64,000 nt of DNA, taken from contig SCHM01000003.1 of assembly GCA_004123355.1 (NCBI GenBank), forward strand, positions 868,001-932,000, given 5' to 3'. Numbering within the stretch: the first letter of the stretch is position 1; each line of letters begins with the position of its first letter. The translations under genes were made by a program, and so were the position numbers. Shown here one piece after another: positions 1 to 11,891 of this stretch. Origin of the DNA: Amphirosellinia nigrospora (Eukaryota > Ascomycota > Sordariomycetes > Xylariales > Xylariaceae). The notes beneath the pieces are model-generated. The model made no database searches, was not told where the DNA came from, and saw only the letters and a list, made by a program, of their open reading frames with translations.

Positions 1-3000
1 ACATGGTTGGCTGGATGACCTCGTGTATCTCGCCAATGGCTTTGGGCTCGATCTCGCATCTCTTGCTCATGCTGAGGGTCAGCTAGATCTCACGCAATGG
101 GCCCGTAATATCGCAGAGAGAAGTCCCCAAATATCACCGGCCTTGGTACAATTCTTGCTCATCAAAGCTACTCTTGAGATAAATTCTCAGAAGGCTATGA
201 ATGGCCAGATACCCCAGAACACAAGCACTTCACTTCACCTCAAGACTGTTCTAGCGTTGCTTCAGATATTAGAGGATTTCCTTCCCCGAGGTCCGATTCC
301 TGAGCTTATCATGGTTCAGCGTGCATGTATCACCGCCTACCCCAGACTGGTCAATTATGGAGAGGGTTACGACGAGATTATTGATGCCAACGGGGAAAAC
401 GGCCATGGGCTTCCCCAGGCTGCTGTCGTAAAAATGGAAGAGCAGTACAAGACGATGTATAGCGAGGAGAGCGAAGTTAAAGTTGTGGTTCAGCGGCTCG
501 AAGTATACAAGCACTCTCGAGAGCCCCTTGAACAGGATATTTTGCCTGCATGATCCATGGGCTCTTCGACGAATACTCGCATTTCAACGGATATCCTCTC
601 GAGGCCCTAGCCACCACTGCCGTCCTGTTCGGCGTATCATCTCACATAAGCTCATATCTGAATTACCACTAAAGATTGGGCTTGGGATGATTCTGGAAGC
701 GGTTAGAGACCACAGACCGGAGGATAACATGTACAAGTTTGGTCTACAGGCTTTGATGCAATTATTCTCCCGTTTCAGAGAATGGCCCGGATTTTGCAAG
801 CAGCTATTACAAATTCCCGGCCTTCATGGAACTGAGGCTTGGAGGAAGGCGGAAGACGTTGTACGTGAAGATGAAGAAGAAAAATCGCGTGCTCAAACGG
901 AAAGAGCCCAGCCAATCACTTAGCAAGTGATGCGATGGTAAATGGGTCTGCAGAGACCCCTGACCCTCATGCACCTCCCTTCGCAGCGATCAATATTGAC
1001 CTTCCAAAACTCAGTGGCATTTTCGAGGATCCTGTTGTCGAGGTCCAGGACAAGATCCAATTTGGTCTCAACAACTTGACAACAACATCACTTCAAAGCA
1101 CCTTCAGGGAGATATGCGAGGTCATGGATGAGCGTCATCAGCAGTGGTTCGCCAGCCATCTCGTGGAGGAACGCGCAAAGATGCAGCCAAACTACCATCA
1201 GGTCTATCTTGATCTTGTCAAACTCTTCCAACATCATGGCTTGTGTCCGAGGTCCTCAGGCAGACATACGTAAGCGTGGCACGGATGCTAAATGCAGAAA
1301 GCACAATGCAAAGTTCTACGGACAGGAACATCTCAAATACTTAGGTGCTTGGTTGGGACTTCTCACACTAGCAAGGGATCAACCCATCAAACACAAGAAA
1401 TTGCCTTCAAGCAGCTCCTTATTGAGGCACACGATACCAAGCGCTTGGTTGTTGTGGTGCCTTTCGTGTGCAAAGTGCTTATTCAAGCTTCTAAATCAAG
1501 TATATTTCGCCCGCCCAATCCTTGGCTGATGGACATCATCCATCTTCTCATCGAGTTGTACCATAATGCCGAGCTTAAGCTGAACCAGAAGTTTGAAATC
1601 GAGGTTCTGTGCAAAGACCTCAATCTCGACCACAAGAGTATAGAGCCCTCTAGCGAGCTTCAAGATCGCGAACCCATTGACGGACGTGGGCGAACTCTCG
1701 GTCCCAGAGCTTGAACAGTTTGACAGTCTTTCTCTGAACGGCTTACCTGGCGCTGTGGCCCCCGGTTATCACCACAGACTTTACCAGTATCCGTCCCAGA
1801 AGTCAGTAGCCTGCTGTCTATTCCGCCAACAAACGAGATGGTAGTGAACACTGCCCGACTTCACGAAATGGTGCGCAATGCTGTTACAAGAGCGTTACAT
1901 GACATCATTCAACCAGTTGTAGATAGATCTGTTACGATTGCCGCTATCAGCACTCAACAAATGATTCATAAAGACTTCGCTACAGAACCTGATGAAAATA
2001 GGCTCCGAACGGCGGCGATCAACATGGTTAAGGCGACAGCCGGGAGTCTTGCTCAGGTGACTTCTAAGGAACCTCTTCGAGCAAATATTTCCAACTACCT
2101 TCGAACTGCTGCGAACGATCTCCCACAAGGCTTGCCAGAAGGCACGATCCTAATGTGCGTCAATTCAAACTTAGATCTCGCATGCAACATCATTGAGAAA
2201 CAGGCCGAAGACCGTGCCGTTCCAGAAATCGAGGAGATGATCGAAGGTGAAATAGAGGCAAGACGACGGCATCGCCAACAACGACCAAATGAGCCATATG
2301 TGGATCCGGGTCTCACTCGATGGGCCATGACTATCCCTCATCCCTTCAAACTCGCCCCAAGCACTTCTGGGTTAAATGCAGAACAAATGGCCATCTATGA
2401 TGATTTCGCCCGACAGCCAAGAGGTGCCACTCAAAGCAGCGCCGGACATGCTGCCTCTGCCTCTGATACAACCAGGCTCATTGCTAATGAAGTACTTTCG
2501 GATCAGTACAACGCAGTCCCAAACCTACCCACACCTGCCGAAACACCGTCTCTGCAGCATCTGAGCGGACAGTTGCCATACCCACACATACATGCAGGGA
2601 TGACTAATGGTCGCCCTTCAGCCCACCCCGGCCAGTTAGATGCGAGAGTCATTGAAGATAAAATATCAAAACTGCTAGAAGAGCTAAAACATATAGCGGA
2701 CACCACTGATGAGACCCATTTTATTGATGTTCCTAAGCCTCACGACATCCTAGACGTGGTGGACGCGTTCACGCAGCTCATCATTAAAACTTTTCAAAAC
2801 TCCGACGGACCTGCTGTTCATGCGGCAGAGAAGATTTGTAACCTCCTATTTGGCAGGTACAGCCACAGTACCTTGTTCATCGAGGCCCTTGTCCACATCC
2901 TCGAATTGATCTTGAAGATATCCTCCAGTTCCGGCTCGAACTTACACGACCGCGTCCAGGTCAGCCTTTACAATCAGCCGACTCAGAACGTCCTCCATAT

Positions 3001-4854
3001 GCCCCTAATATCTGCTTTGCTTCAGGCGGACCTTATTGATCTGCACAATATCGATACAATGACAGCGAAGGCCCTAGATCAACGAGAGGAGCCGTCCTTG
3101 GAGTTCTTTGGGGAACTTTTGGATGCTACACTCTTTAATGAAGGCGGTCGCGTTGGCCGCTGACTATGTGCATAGTTTTAGCTGCCTGGGACTGGATCCT
3201 AGACGATCCGAGCCTTGACCCAAGTCAAAGACTGAAGTCAAAATTACTCCAGTCAGGGCTATCGAAGCCTCAAATAGGCAATACCACCGAACAAGAAGAA
3301 TGTTTCGACTACGTCTTAGAAGAGTGGGGAAGGTTATGTCGAATTCGAACGCAACAGATAAAGTACTACTGGTTTTATCAGACAGATGCGTGGTAGGGGT
3401 TATCAGCAGTCTCGATAGCTTTCTCTTACTCTTGCACAGAGGTCTTGATGGCTCGATCAACCACTACGAGCAACTCATGCATGCCGGAGGTGTTAGTAAG
3501 ACTGAGGCCTTCGCATACGTAGATGCGCTTGTGAAAATGATCGAGATCTTCGCCCATGATAGCATAGCCGATTTTGAGGATCCAAAGGACGGGCCCGTCA
3601 CCGTTATGCGGGCTGTTCTCGCCCTTCTTCCAGTTGTCCTCAACCATCACCACATTACTCGAGGGGAACGATTCAACGCACGGTCTTCTTCCGCTTATTT
3701 GCGATGCTGATGCACTCCATCGATACTATATTTGTCGATAAACTCCAACCCTACCGAAAAGATATTCTGTTAGATCTTGCGGAGACGCTCCTACGCCTGA
3801 ACCCAGACCGGTTCCCCGGTTCTCATATTCCTGGTTATATCTTATTGGACACAGACAGTTCTTACCCAACTTACTGTCACTGGACGGAAGAGCCGGTTGG
3901 CGCCGTTCACTAAAATCCTCCAGTCACTCCTCAGAAATGTGTCAGAACACATGAAAGTGATTGATATCGCGGATGTTGTCAAAGACTATTATCGAGCAGT
4001 TATCAAGCTCATGGTAACCCTCACACACGACTATGCAGATTACGTGTCAGCCAACGCCACTCAGTTGTGTGGCAGCATTGCGCCCCATGTCAGGCAATTG
4101 AGAAACATAGTTCTGAACTGTAACCCCGGGTCGGATACTACGGAGGATTCTGTTTCTCAACCCTCAGAAGCGGATATGGTCGTTCTTTCTTTCTCAGCTC
4201 TCAGGGAGGCAGGCATGCTACACGTCCTCGAGCAACTCATGCAGGCAGGCCCATCCGAAGACGCTATCGCGCACCTAACGCATGCTATTAACAAAAGTAA
4301 TGGGGACGAAACCATTTTCGGATACGTACGACTTACGGTTGAACCGAAGCTCATCGACGACATAGTGGAGTATGTCGGTGATCACGTAGTCTCTAGATCT
4401 CGCCAAACAGGACCATTGTTTGTTCCTGGTTCCGCCGATATTGCTACTTTGTCGCTCTTGGTGCACGAGCTATTGCCCGAAGGCCGCTATTACTTGTTGA
4501 GCAGCATCATCGATCGGCTGCGGTACCCGGGACCTTCAACCGAGTACTTCACTCACGTTATTCTCGATCTTTTCGGCCAAGACATGAATGATCCAGAAGA
4601 AACGGACATCCGTCAGCAAATCGTCCGGATATTACTCGAACGATTAGCAGGGTACTGGCCGCAGCCATGGGGGCTTATGACTGTCATTATCGAGCTTACC
4701 AAGGATCAGAAGCGCATGTTCTTCGAGCAGCCTTTTATCAAGGCGGACCGCGAAGTAAGTCTATCCCGAAATATAACCCGTACTTTAGCATCCATCTAAC
4801 CCGTGCCAACAGATCGCAGACCAATTCATGGCTATAGCCAGGCAGGCACCTTAA
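1..4854 (+). CDS. NOT1: CCR4-NOT complex scaffold subunit NOT1, 5'-truncated by the window, frame interrupted
   Basis: Scaffold of the CCR4-NOT deadenylase, which shortens mRNA poly(A) tails and binds CAF1/CCR4, CAF40 and NOT2/NOT5. The window starts inside the gene. Order seen: end of the HEAT region (to about 0.9 kb, with MYKFGLQAL); the MIF4G/CAF1-binding domain at about 0.95-1.7 kb (WFASHLVEERAK, FRPPNPWLM, KFEIEVLCKDL); the DUF3819/CAF40-binding helical bundle from 1838 (ARLHEMVRNAVTRAL); a linker; and the C-terminal NOT1 domain at about 3.9-4.85 kb. A 58 bp intron (4755-4812, GTAAGT...CAACAG) leads to a last exon ending in a TAA at 4852. The reading frame changes about a dozen times. 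Resolvable cases are single missing bases near 542, 650, 910, 1249, 1332, 1402 and 1683, and the protein is recognisable across each. NOT1 is usually essential, so I infer consensus errors rather than a pseudogene, but a decayed second copy cannot be excluded from the window. Confidence 0.93.
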
Positions 4855-5530
4855 GTATGCCACAAATCTTCGAACCGTGGATAAGGTGGAGGCTGTTCAT
4901 ATCGTTACACTTCACTAAGATGCGGCACGAAAGAAAGAAATACGACCGGACGTGGGTATAAAGGTCACCCATTTGATTAGCGTAAGGGCATGTATTTGAG
5001 TCAGGGCGGGCTGAATTTATGACGGGATGGCATTGTACGGCGTCTATGGGGTATGACTAAAACCTTGTATGCTTATACTTTTCACATGGGATTTACGTTT
5101 CAGGGCCTTTTGGGCGAAGGCCTGGCAGCGTGTTTTCCAGTGGTGTATCAATATATAGAACTCGGTGGACAACTCCCTTTCATTGCATTCGGGGAAACAT
5201 GAGTTTTCATGTTAACACTCATGAGGATAGAAAATTACGTGCTGAATCCGCTCTACGATTATCAGTAGACTCAGTGCTTATCACTTAATCTGTACTTAAA
5301 TTACGTATCAACATCTTTCGGCTTGATTAGCATCAGAGGAAAACGCTATATAGATGAGGCAACGTTGTAATGCATCCAACCCATCTTAAAAGACTACCTA
5401 CATAAACTGTGCAGCGTCGTTAGGCGAAGGTCATACGATGCATATTCATGTCGCCTTCGTTTATAATGACTTATAACCACATTAGTCGCTCTCAGATCAG
5501 CACCAACTCCTATGCAGGTCACTGTCGGAA
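4855..5530. other. Intergenic spacer between NOT1 and the antiporter
   Basis: Convergent spacer of about 680 bp between the 3' ends of NOT1 and the antiporter. It is moderately AT-rich. I see no coding pattern, RNA gene or repeat in it. Confidence 0.6.
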
Positions 5531-7613
5531 TTACCCGACACCCCAAACACCCAAGACATTCCGAGTACTGCCGCTTGACGCCCTGCTAGTCTTCTCGAGG
5601 CTTTTTATACGCCTAACGAGCATTCCCGTGCAAATGGGGCCAAGAATTGTGCAGACAACTATAGCCCAGGTTACGATCAGAAAGAGCTCCGAAGCCTGGA
5701 GGTGTTTTCGTCCGAACGGCGGAATACGCCTTGGCTTTCCGCCATTGACGAGATGAGAAATCCTATCTCGCCACGAGCAACCATGGCGCAACCCATTATA
5801 GCTGCTGGTAGAGGGAAAGAGGCTTTGGGGGCGTAGCTAACTCGGAATTTGGAGGAGAAGATGAAGTCAGGCCACTAGGACGCGGCGAAATGGAGGGTCG
5901 CTGTGTGCTCAGTTCCATACATGTCGTCCGGGATGGCGGGCTTTCTCTCGACTGTGGTTCATGGGCTTCCATCGACTTTGTTGTTGGCCTGAGACTCCAG
6001 GACCGGATCTTAGACACAGTTTGGCCGAATTTGGATGCTATGAGAGAAGCAATCTTTCGCAATACTTCGGATATAGATATCGGGGAACGCATGAGCCAGA
6101 GGCCACAAACGAGCTTACCGATGACCATGAGGATGCTGTAGATTATACCGCGCCACACGATCTCGCCCACAAATAGCTTTGATATCGGAATAGAAAACCC
6201 AATTGAAGCCTTAAATGGTCAATATTGCGCATCGGCTACGCTCGGGTGCATTACACATATAGACGGGAGCGCTTACGAAGAAAAATGGTTTGAGCACACG
6301 GTTCACAGCCTGGGCGTAATATGAATCAAAGACGGTCGAGGCGGTGCGTCGTGGTTCAGGGGCTTTCTGACTTATGGTACCTGAAGACCGGCCCTCGCTA
6401 GCCGTCTCGTATTCTCGCCCAGCAGGCTCTCGCACTCGTAGCTCTGTAGATGTTGATCTTTCCACAGGCTGAGCTTCACCATGCTCCGACCCAGCAGGAT
6501 CCGCGGAACCGTCTCGTTGTCCGTCCCACCAGCTGACTACTACCCCCGCTAGATAAGCAGCGAGCAAGATAGAAGCGCCGGCATAGTCGGCCGCAACGAC
6601 CAGCAGGATCAAAAACGCTGTCTGGGTGATGAAGGCAGCCTCCTGGGAACGCATCCAGGCTGCCGCTTTCGCCTTCTTACTTGCGCTCCCTTCCGGTTTC
6701 TCGTTCTCCTTTCTATCCCAGCTTCTTGTCAGCTGATCTAAAGTTCTCTGTCCGTGCCTTAACACAAAGTGGCATAGAAGAGGCACGGCGATGGCAAATG
6801 CGACCGAGACTAGAATAGGCCGTAAAATCGTCCCCGGTTCGACTTTGGGGCCTCGAGTCAGCACTTATCCTTCAATGTGAGCTTTGCAAGGATTTAAATA
6901 GCATTCTAAGTAACTTAGACGTAAATTACCAAGGCGGGAGCCTCGTCACTTTGAGTTCCAAGGCATAACTGTTGATATCACTTACTGCCACCGTTTCCCG
7001 TTTGTCCGAGGCTAGTGATAATACGGACCATCACCAGCCCTACCACATCGTCAAGCAGCGCAGCCGACGCGAGAACAGCACCCAGCCTCGTACGGCTTAG
7101 CCCACTTGCCTGTAGCACGGAGAACGTAGTGCCCAGACTCGTGGAACACAAGGCAGCGCCGGCCGCAAAAGCGGGCAGAAGAAGCGTCGCCGAGCCACCG
7201 CCATCACGATCCGTCGTTCCCAGAAACGCCCCAGGAGTCGCGAAAAGCGCAAAAGATAGTGCAATGGGCACCACACCCGTCGTCGCGACAGCCACCGAAA
7301 GCACGATGTTCTTCCGCAACGCCGCGACGTCCGTCTCCACGCCGCCGGCGTACACGACCAGGATCAGACCCAGGTAGCCCAGGCCGGACGCCACGCGCTG
7401 GAAGTCGGGAGATAGCCAGTGCGCGCCGGGAGAGCCCCATGCCGTGCCGATCAGGACTTGCCCCACTAGGCCGCACGCCAACGTGCGGTCGAGTACAGAG
7501 TTGATCCCGTTGAGGGCGAGCAGGAATGTGGAGGAGATGAGGAGGTCGGTTAGTGAGGGCTCATTGGTAGGGAGATAGGATGACAGGTCATTGTTATGCT
7601 TGTATCTTGACAC
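5531..7613 (-). CDS. CPA2-family Na+/H+ (cation/proton) exchanger, membrane protein
   Basis: Multi-pass antiporter of the KefB/NapA-like CPA2 group (Pfam Na_H_Exchanger), exchanging monovalent cations for protons. The N-terminal exon carries LGYLGLILVVYAGGVETD and ALCSTSLGTTFSVLQASGLS, both typical of these fungal exchangers, with the conserved acidic pair DDVVGLVMV. Intron 6864-6985 (GTAAGT donor) and intron 6210-6276 (GTAAGC donor, TTTAAG acceptor) join in frame. The second exon ends in KPFFF and the third begins ASIGFSIPISKLFVGEIVW. A hydrophilic loop of about 70 residues rich in S, E and R lies between membrane segments. In the last exon single bases appear missing near 5810 (the SLYPAAIMGCAMVARGEIGF stretch) and 5720, after which ELFLIVTWAIVVCTILGP reads on. 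The 5' end is unresolved: the frame opens with a GTG at 7613 and no in-frame ATG is near, so a short upstream exon or another lost base is likely. Family is secure; direction of ion selectivity is not. Confidence 0.88.
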
Positions 7614-7999
7614 CCTCGTCGGCTATCTAAGCATAGAACTGAGGCTCAAGTTGGTCCAGTCTGAGTATTGAATCCTGCCTTGTTGGTGAATTATATGATG
7701 CTCGCGGCTTGGCGATGACGTAAGGCTAAATAGACACATGGGAGGTTATGGCAACCAGGACAATATGCGTGAGGGCCGCCGTACCATGACCCGGTAGTGG
7801 TAATTTTCGACGGGTCATCCTTTCATCCAATACCGAATATTCTATAGTGTAAAGAACGACAAGTCAAATTTAGGCTAACTCTATTATAATACAATTTAGA
7901 AAAAGAAGGAATCTAAGAATATGCAAGGATAGCTTTACACTTCCTCATGCTGTGCTTGATAATTTACCCCAAAGAAGTTATCATTTTGAAGGTTAATAC
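7614..7999. other. Spacer between antiporter 5' end and esterase 3' end
   Basis: About 390 bp, AT-rich towards 7900. It should contain the antiporter promoter and possibly its first exon. No other feature seen. Confidence 0.5.
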
Positions 8000-9018
8000 C
8001 TAGAAAGGTAGTTCTTGGTCCCTGTCCCATTCTAGATCTAAGAGCCAGGCCATACCATCGAGAGTCATCTCTTTCATTTTGCGGCTGTGGCAAGCTGGCC
8101 AAGGAGGTGATGACCAACCCACGTGCCCTCCAAGCTCGAGTATTGAAGCTCTGACTTGCACTCCTTCCAGCTGGGAGAGCCATTTTGCGTAGATGGTTAG
8201 AATCGTCACGGAACTGGTCCAATTCTCCACCATGTATGAAAACCTTCGATGGGTGATCACGAGCAGCCTTGTAATCGGATAGGTTCAGATTAATCGGCGA
8301 AAACGGGAGAGTGAACACCAAGACGGCTTTCCAAATCTAAACGCATTGCTTCGTTCGCAGCTTTGTTTTCAGTGGCTTCATCTCTGGACTTGAAAATTCC
8401 GATATTGTGCTGGGAGCATGGCTTCGTGACCAGAATGGTATCCCTGAGAAGATGCCGGTGATGGGTTTCTGGAGAGGAGTCAGACCAACAAAATCCTCGA
8501 CCCCAGCCGAAATTGCACCGGGTATGCTCCCGATGACGGCGGCGGCGGCGCCACCCGAGCTGAGACCACCAACTACAAAGCCGCGCCCCAAATCGACATT
8601 GGCCCCAGAATCCTTCAGCACACCCCCGTTTAGGTTTCCTACGTCAGACAGCCATGCGCAGACCTCCCAGGCGATTTTCACGGGCGCGGGAAACGGCTGC
8701 TCCGGAAGCTGGTTGAGAGTCGGGCAGGCCACCACACAAGACAGCAGGGTCGCAAAACGCGAGCAGGTGCCAAGACCAAGTCTGGACTACAAACTGATAA
8801 ACCACCACCGTGGAAGTAGATGACTAGTGGGCACGGCGCTGATGATAATTTCGGCCACACCACTCTCGTCTGTTTGTTTGGCCGTCGGGAAGGGGGATAT
8901 CGATCCACGCCTCACCGAGTTGCTCCGGACATGGGCCAAGATGTTCGAGACCAGCCGCCTCGGCTTTGGCCATAGCCAGTCGCTGCTCCTCAACGGAAAG
9001 GGGTTTGTTGGATTCCAT
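8000..9018 (-). CDS. Alpha/beta-hydrolase fold-3 esterase/lipase (HSL-like), frame interrupted
   Basis: Predicted carboxylesterase or lipase of the hormone-sensitive-lipase-like group. The start is a true ATG at 9018 (MESNKPLSVEEQRLAMAKAE). The N-terminal part is followed by the oxyanion-hole motif PCPLVIYFHGGG at about 8800-8820, the nucleophile elbow VVGGLSSGGAAAA (GxSxG) near 8550-8575, a likely catalytic Asp in FIHGGELDQFRDDS near 8200-8240, and a likely catalytic His in LGGHVGW near 8105-8130. All pieces are in family order and total length (about 340 codons) fits the family. The frame changes several times between them, consistent with single lost bases as in neighbouring genes. No signal peptide is evident, so a cytosolic enzyme is likely. 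The substrate cannot be inferred. A genuinely decayed esterase remains possible because this family is dispensable. Confidence 0.82.
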
Positions 9019-11236
9019 TATTGAACTCGGTAGGTCAACGTTTGCAACTCGTAGATGGCAGAGATAGTTGGTTGTTTGATCAGTTCACACGTTCAGGTAA
9101 ATATCAAGATGGGATGATTGAACCGTGACTCGGATGATGGAAAGTGATCAGACGATATTACACAGGCGGGCTTCTGAGTTCCAAGGTGAAATCTGCGACC
9201 TAGTTTAGGAGAAGGAATGTGAAAGACCAGGAATGCGATGAGGCATGTGGTTTGTTCCTTTTCACACCATTCCATCGCGACTCGTCGACTACTTAAGTAT
9301 TTCTACACAGCGTACCTGCTTCACCACATTGATTATCTCGTACAACCATCTAATAATGTGTCTTGCACAGTCGGGTTCCGCGAAGGTATTACGCAAACAC
9401 GAGTTACGTGTCTAGTGGAGTCGCTCCGCTACTTTTATTACGAACCCCTACTCAGGCAACGAGAACCATTTCTGACATTCTGGTAGGCACCTAAATTACC
9501 GCCAGGCATCCAAATTTTTGGTCAACACCCAAATTTCCGCCAAACAGCAAACCATCAGTTGGCAGTCAAATCTATATGTAGATAGGCTGCGCGAGCTCGA
9601 GCCGCCTGGTTCAGTCTACTACTCTGCCAAGTCGATGGATTACCTGAGTAGATGGTACTGTATGCGCTCACACAACGCACCCCTTGAGGCGATCACGGAG
9701 ATGATCACGGGTTTTAACAATGATCTCATCTTAGAGATATCATACTATTTAAACCTTGTGCCTTCAATACAATCTACAAGTAAAAACAATCGTAGGAGCG
9801 TAGTATAACCCGCAATAGAAATGTTTTTAAGCTATTATATGTCCTTTTATTTCTCTATATACGTAACGCAGGTTAGTGAGCTATAGTTAATGGTCATAGT
9901 TACAGCTATGATTGCACACCATACCGTAGCACCACAAAGTAGAACGTTGTCAAGTCGAGCACTTGACCGCTGCAGTTGACTTTACGCGTACTGAGCCCGT
10001 AACAATTATATTTAAACAATCGTGGTAACTAGTCATTTTAAAACCCTTAATTCTACTATTAGAACTATACAACAATCATAAGTTTATAACCATCTCAATG
10101 ATCATCTTCCAAGGATCCTCGCGCTGATAAAAACTTGCAAGTAAGAAGGGTCGGGAATCTGAGCTAGGTGCCTACGAATCTATCGCCCTACATATCTATC
10201 CTACACTCAAATAAGGTTTGCTTTCGCGTAGTTAGTCAAACTTACTGGTAGCCTAATTGCGTCTCGAGCCTTCAACGGCATCTTTGCAAGGCACATCTAT
10301 CAAGTGAGTTATCCGAGGAGTATATCACGAGGCATGTCATAGGCCTCTGCAAAGAGAGCCTACAATGGGAGATCAGCTGAAAGATTAAACCCGGGATCTG
10401 TTTACAGAAGGAAAGGGGAGAGGGGAAAGAAGGCAAATATACATTGTAGTAGAGTTATCAGCTGAATACGAACCCCTAATTCATCCCCCTTGAACGCAAT
10501 CCCTTGGCACAGTGCGAGACATGATAGTACGCGGAATGCCCATGCGCTTATCGCGTATCGCTTCATCGCTTATCGCTTATCGCTTACCAGCTAGGTACCT
10601 AATCGCCAAAAGGATGCGATAAGATATACCTATCGATATGCCCGATAAGTCCGATACACGAGACATTTGCCGGCGCTAGTGCCACAAAAACTCTAGGGCC
10701 AAGACAATTAATCCTGGTCCTCCCACCTTCCCTTCTTCCCAACTTTCCCCACACCCCAATCGCTAGAATCACCGCTTCGTGATCCAACGTCATCTCACCC
10801 AAGGATCCATCAAGGGAGCCTTGGCTGTTTGGTGCACGGCGGACTCCAACATGCCTCTTTATCATCAAGTTAATTAAAGATAATGAAGGTTCTCAAATTT
10901 GAGGTAACTGAGTGGCGTCTTGTGCACCCGCCAGGTAAGAGACCCTAACTCGCCCCTCTGCACTGCTGCTCACGTTTGAAAGCGCCTCTGGCAGCACGAA
11001 CCAAAACAATCAAGCCTCATGGATTCTCGAATAATTATCCAAGGGATCAAATCTCCTCGGGCCTCTTGGAGTGGATCTTGCCTTGCTACCTCAATGCTGA
11101 ATTTCCGGACATCGTCGGCTATACAGGGTCAACAACCACCCGGACTATCTCGCCTTCTGGACTCTAATAAGAATTTGCATTGTTGTCACTGTTTGTGACA
11201 CTCTCTTGCAAATACCAAGAGGTGTTTTAGTCTACC
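9019..11236. other. Gene-poor spacer of 2.2 kb
   Basis: AT-rich with many stops in all frames; no convincing gene. It holds an imperfect direct repeat around AAATTNCCGCCA at about 9490-9545 and the short tandem repeat at 10544-10586 listed separately. The first part should hold the esterase promoter. Confidence 0.5.
10544..10586. repeat. Short tandem repeat, unit about CGCTTAT
   Basis: Five to six imperfect copies of a 7-8 base unit (CGCTTATCG, CGTATCG, CGCTTCAT and similar) in a row. It lies in non-coding spacer and looks like an ordinary minisatellite. Confidence 0.8.
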
Positions 11237-11491
11237 ATGCGGCCACTGAACGATCGCCACAAGCATTTCAATGGGGAGCAGACAACACGGACCACCGCCG
11301 CTACTCCATCTCCTGTCGCCGAACCTACTTATGAAGTAATGCAAGTTCCACCCTCGAATGACCCCGTCTATGGTGTGAATGGATTGATGTATGGTATCCT
11401 TGTCGATACAAGTGGTAAAAGAAAAGATTACCGCCTCAGACCAGATATTCCGCGCCCGGCTCGGCAAGCCCAACGATGTACAAAGGCGTAA
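11237..11491 (+). CDS. Small hypothetical protein, 84 aa
   Basis: ORF from a true ATG with an internally coherent, charged sequence including NDPVYGVNGLMYGILVD and a basic tail. The YGVNGLMYGILV core followed by a Lys/Arg-rich segment looks like a folded module rather than random sequence, but I cannot name a family. The TAA is followed directly, in the same frame, by the ATG of the 2EXR-like ORF at 11492, so the two may be pieces of one gene interrupted by a stop or an unrecognised intron. No signal peptide or membrane segment. Confidence 0.4.
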   Translation: MRPLNDRHKHFNGEQTTRTTAATPSPVAEPTYEVMQVPPSNDPVYGVNGLMYGILVDTSGKRKDYRLRPDIPRPARQAQRCTKA

Positions 11492-11875
11492 ATGCTGCTA
11501 GATGTTTTCATGGCTTCTCCTCACTGCTCATTTTCCTGCTTGGAGAGTAGTATTACAGAAACCATTGCCAGCATCGACGCAATTGAGCCTGTGAATGACG
11601 CCGGCAAAACCTTCACACTCTTTCAAAGCTTCCCGACAGAACTGCGATTTATGATCTGGGAAGGTGCCATGGATATGGAAGGAGATGGAGATAATGGAGA
11701 CGAAGGCGATGGGGGATCTCATGGTTGTCCCCTCCGTCTACCGGTCTATTCAAATCCCACCTTTCTTCTGCTGGTGTCCACACACTTCTTCTTTGCACGT
11801 CAAACACCGTCGACAAGCTGCCCGCGAACAACCAGCATCACCAGACATGCAACTGCTCTACTACCTATGCATTGA
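11492..11875 (+). pseudogene. 2EXR-like domain fragment
   Basis: The stretch FTLFQSFPTELRFMIWEGA (about 11620-11675) matches the opening motif of the fungal 2EXR domain (F..LP.ELR..IW..A), found in many expanded, poorly characterised ascomycete families. The rest of the domain does not follow in this frame. Instead an acidic low-complexity run (GDGDNGDEGDGG type) appears and then sequence without similarity. Another frame (11664-11891) carries HVKHRRQAAREQPAS, which could be the shifted continuation. I read this as a truncated or frame-broken 2EXR gene; 2EXR genes are often partial. Confidence 0.4.
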
Positions 11876-11891
11876 CAACCTCCATGAGTAA

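Noticed and set aside
542-1700. Programmed ribosomal frameshifting in NOT1
   Set aside because: Several shifts in a row at unrelated sites, no slippery sequence plus structure, and the same pattern in many other genes.
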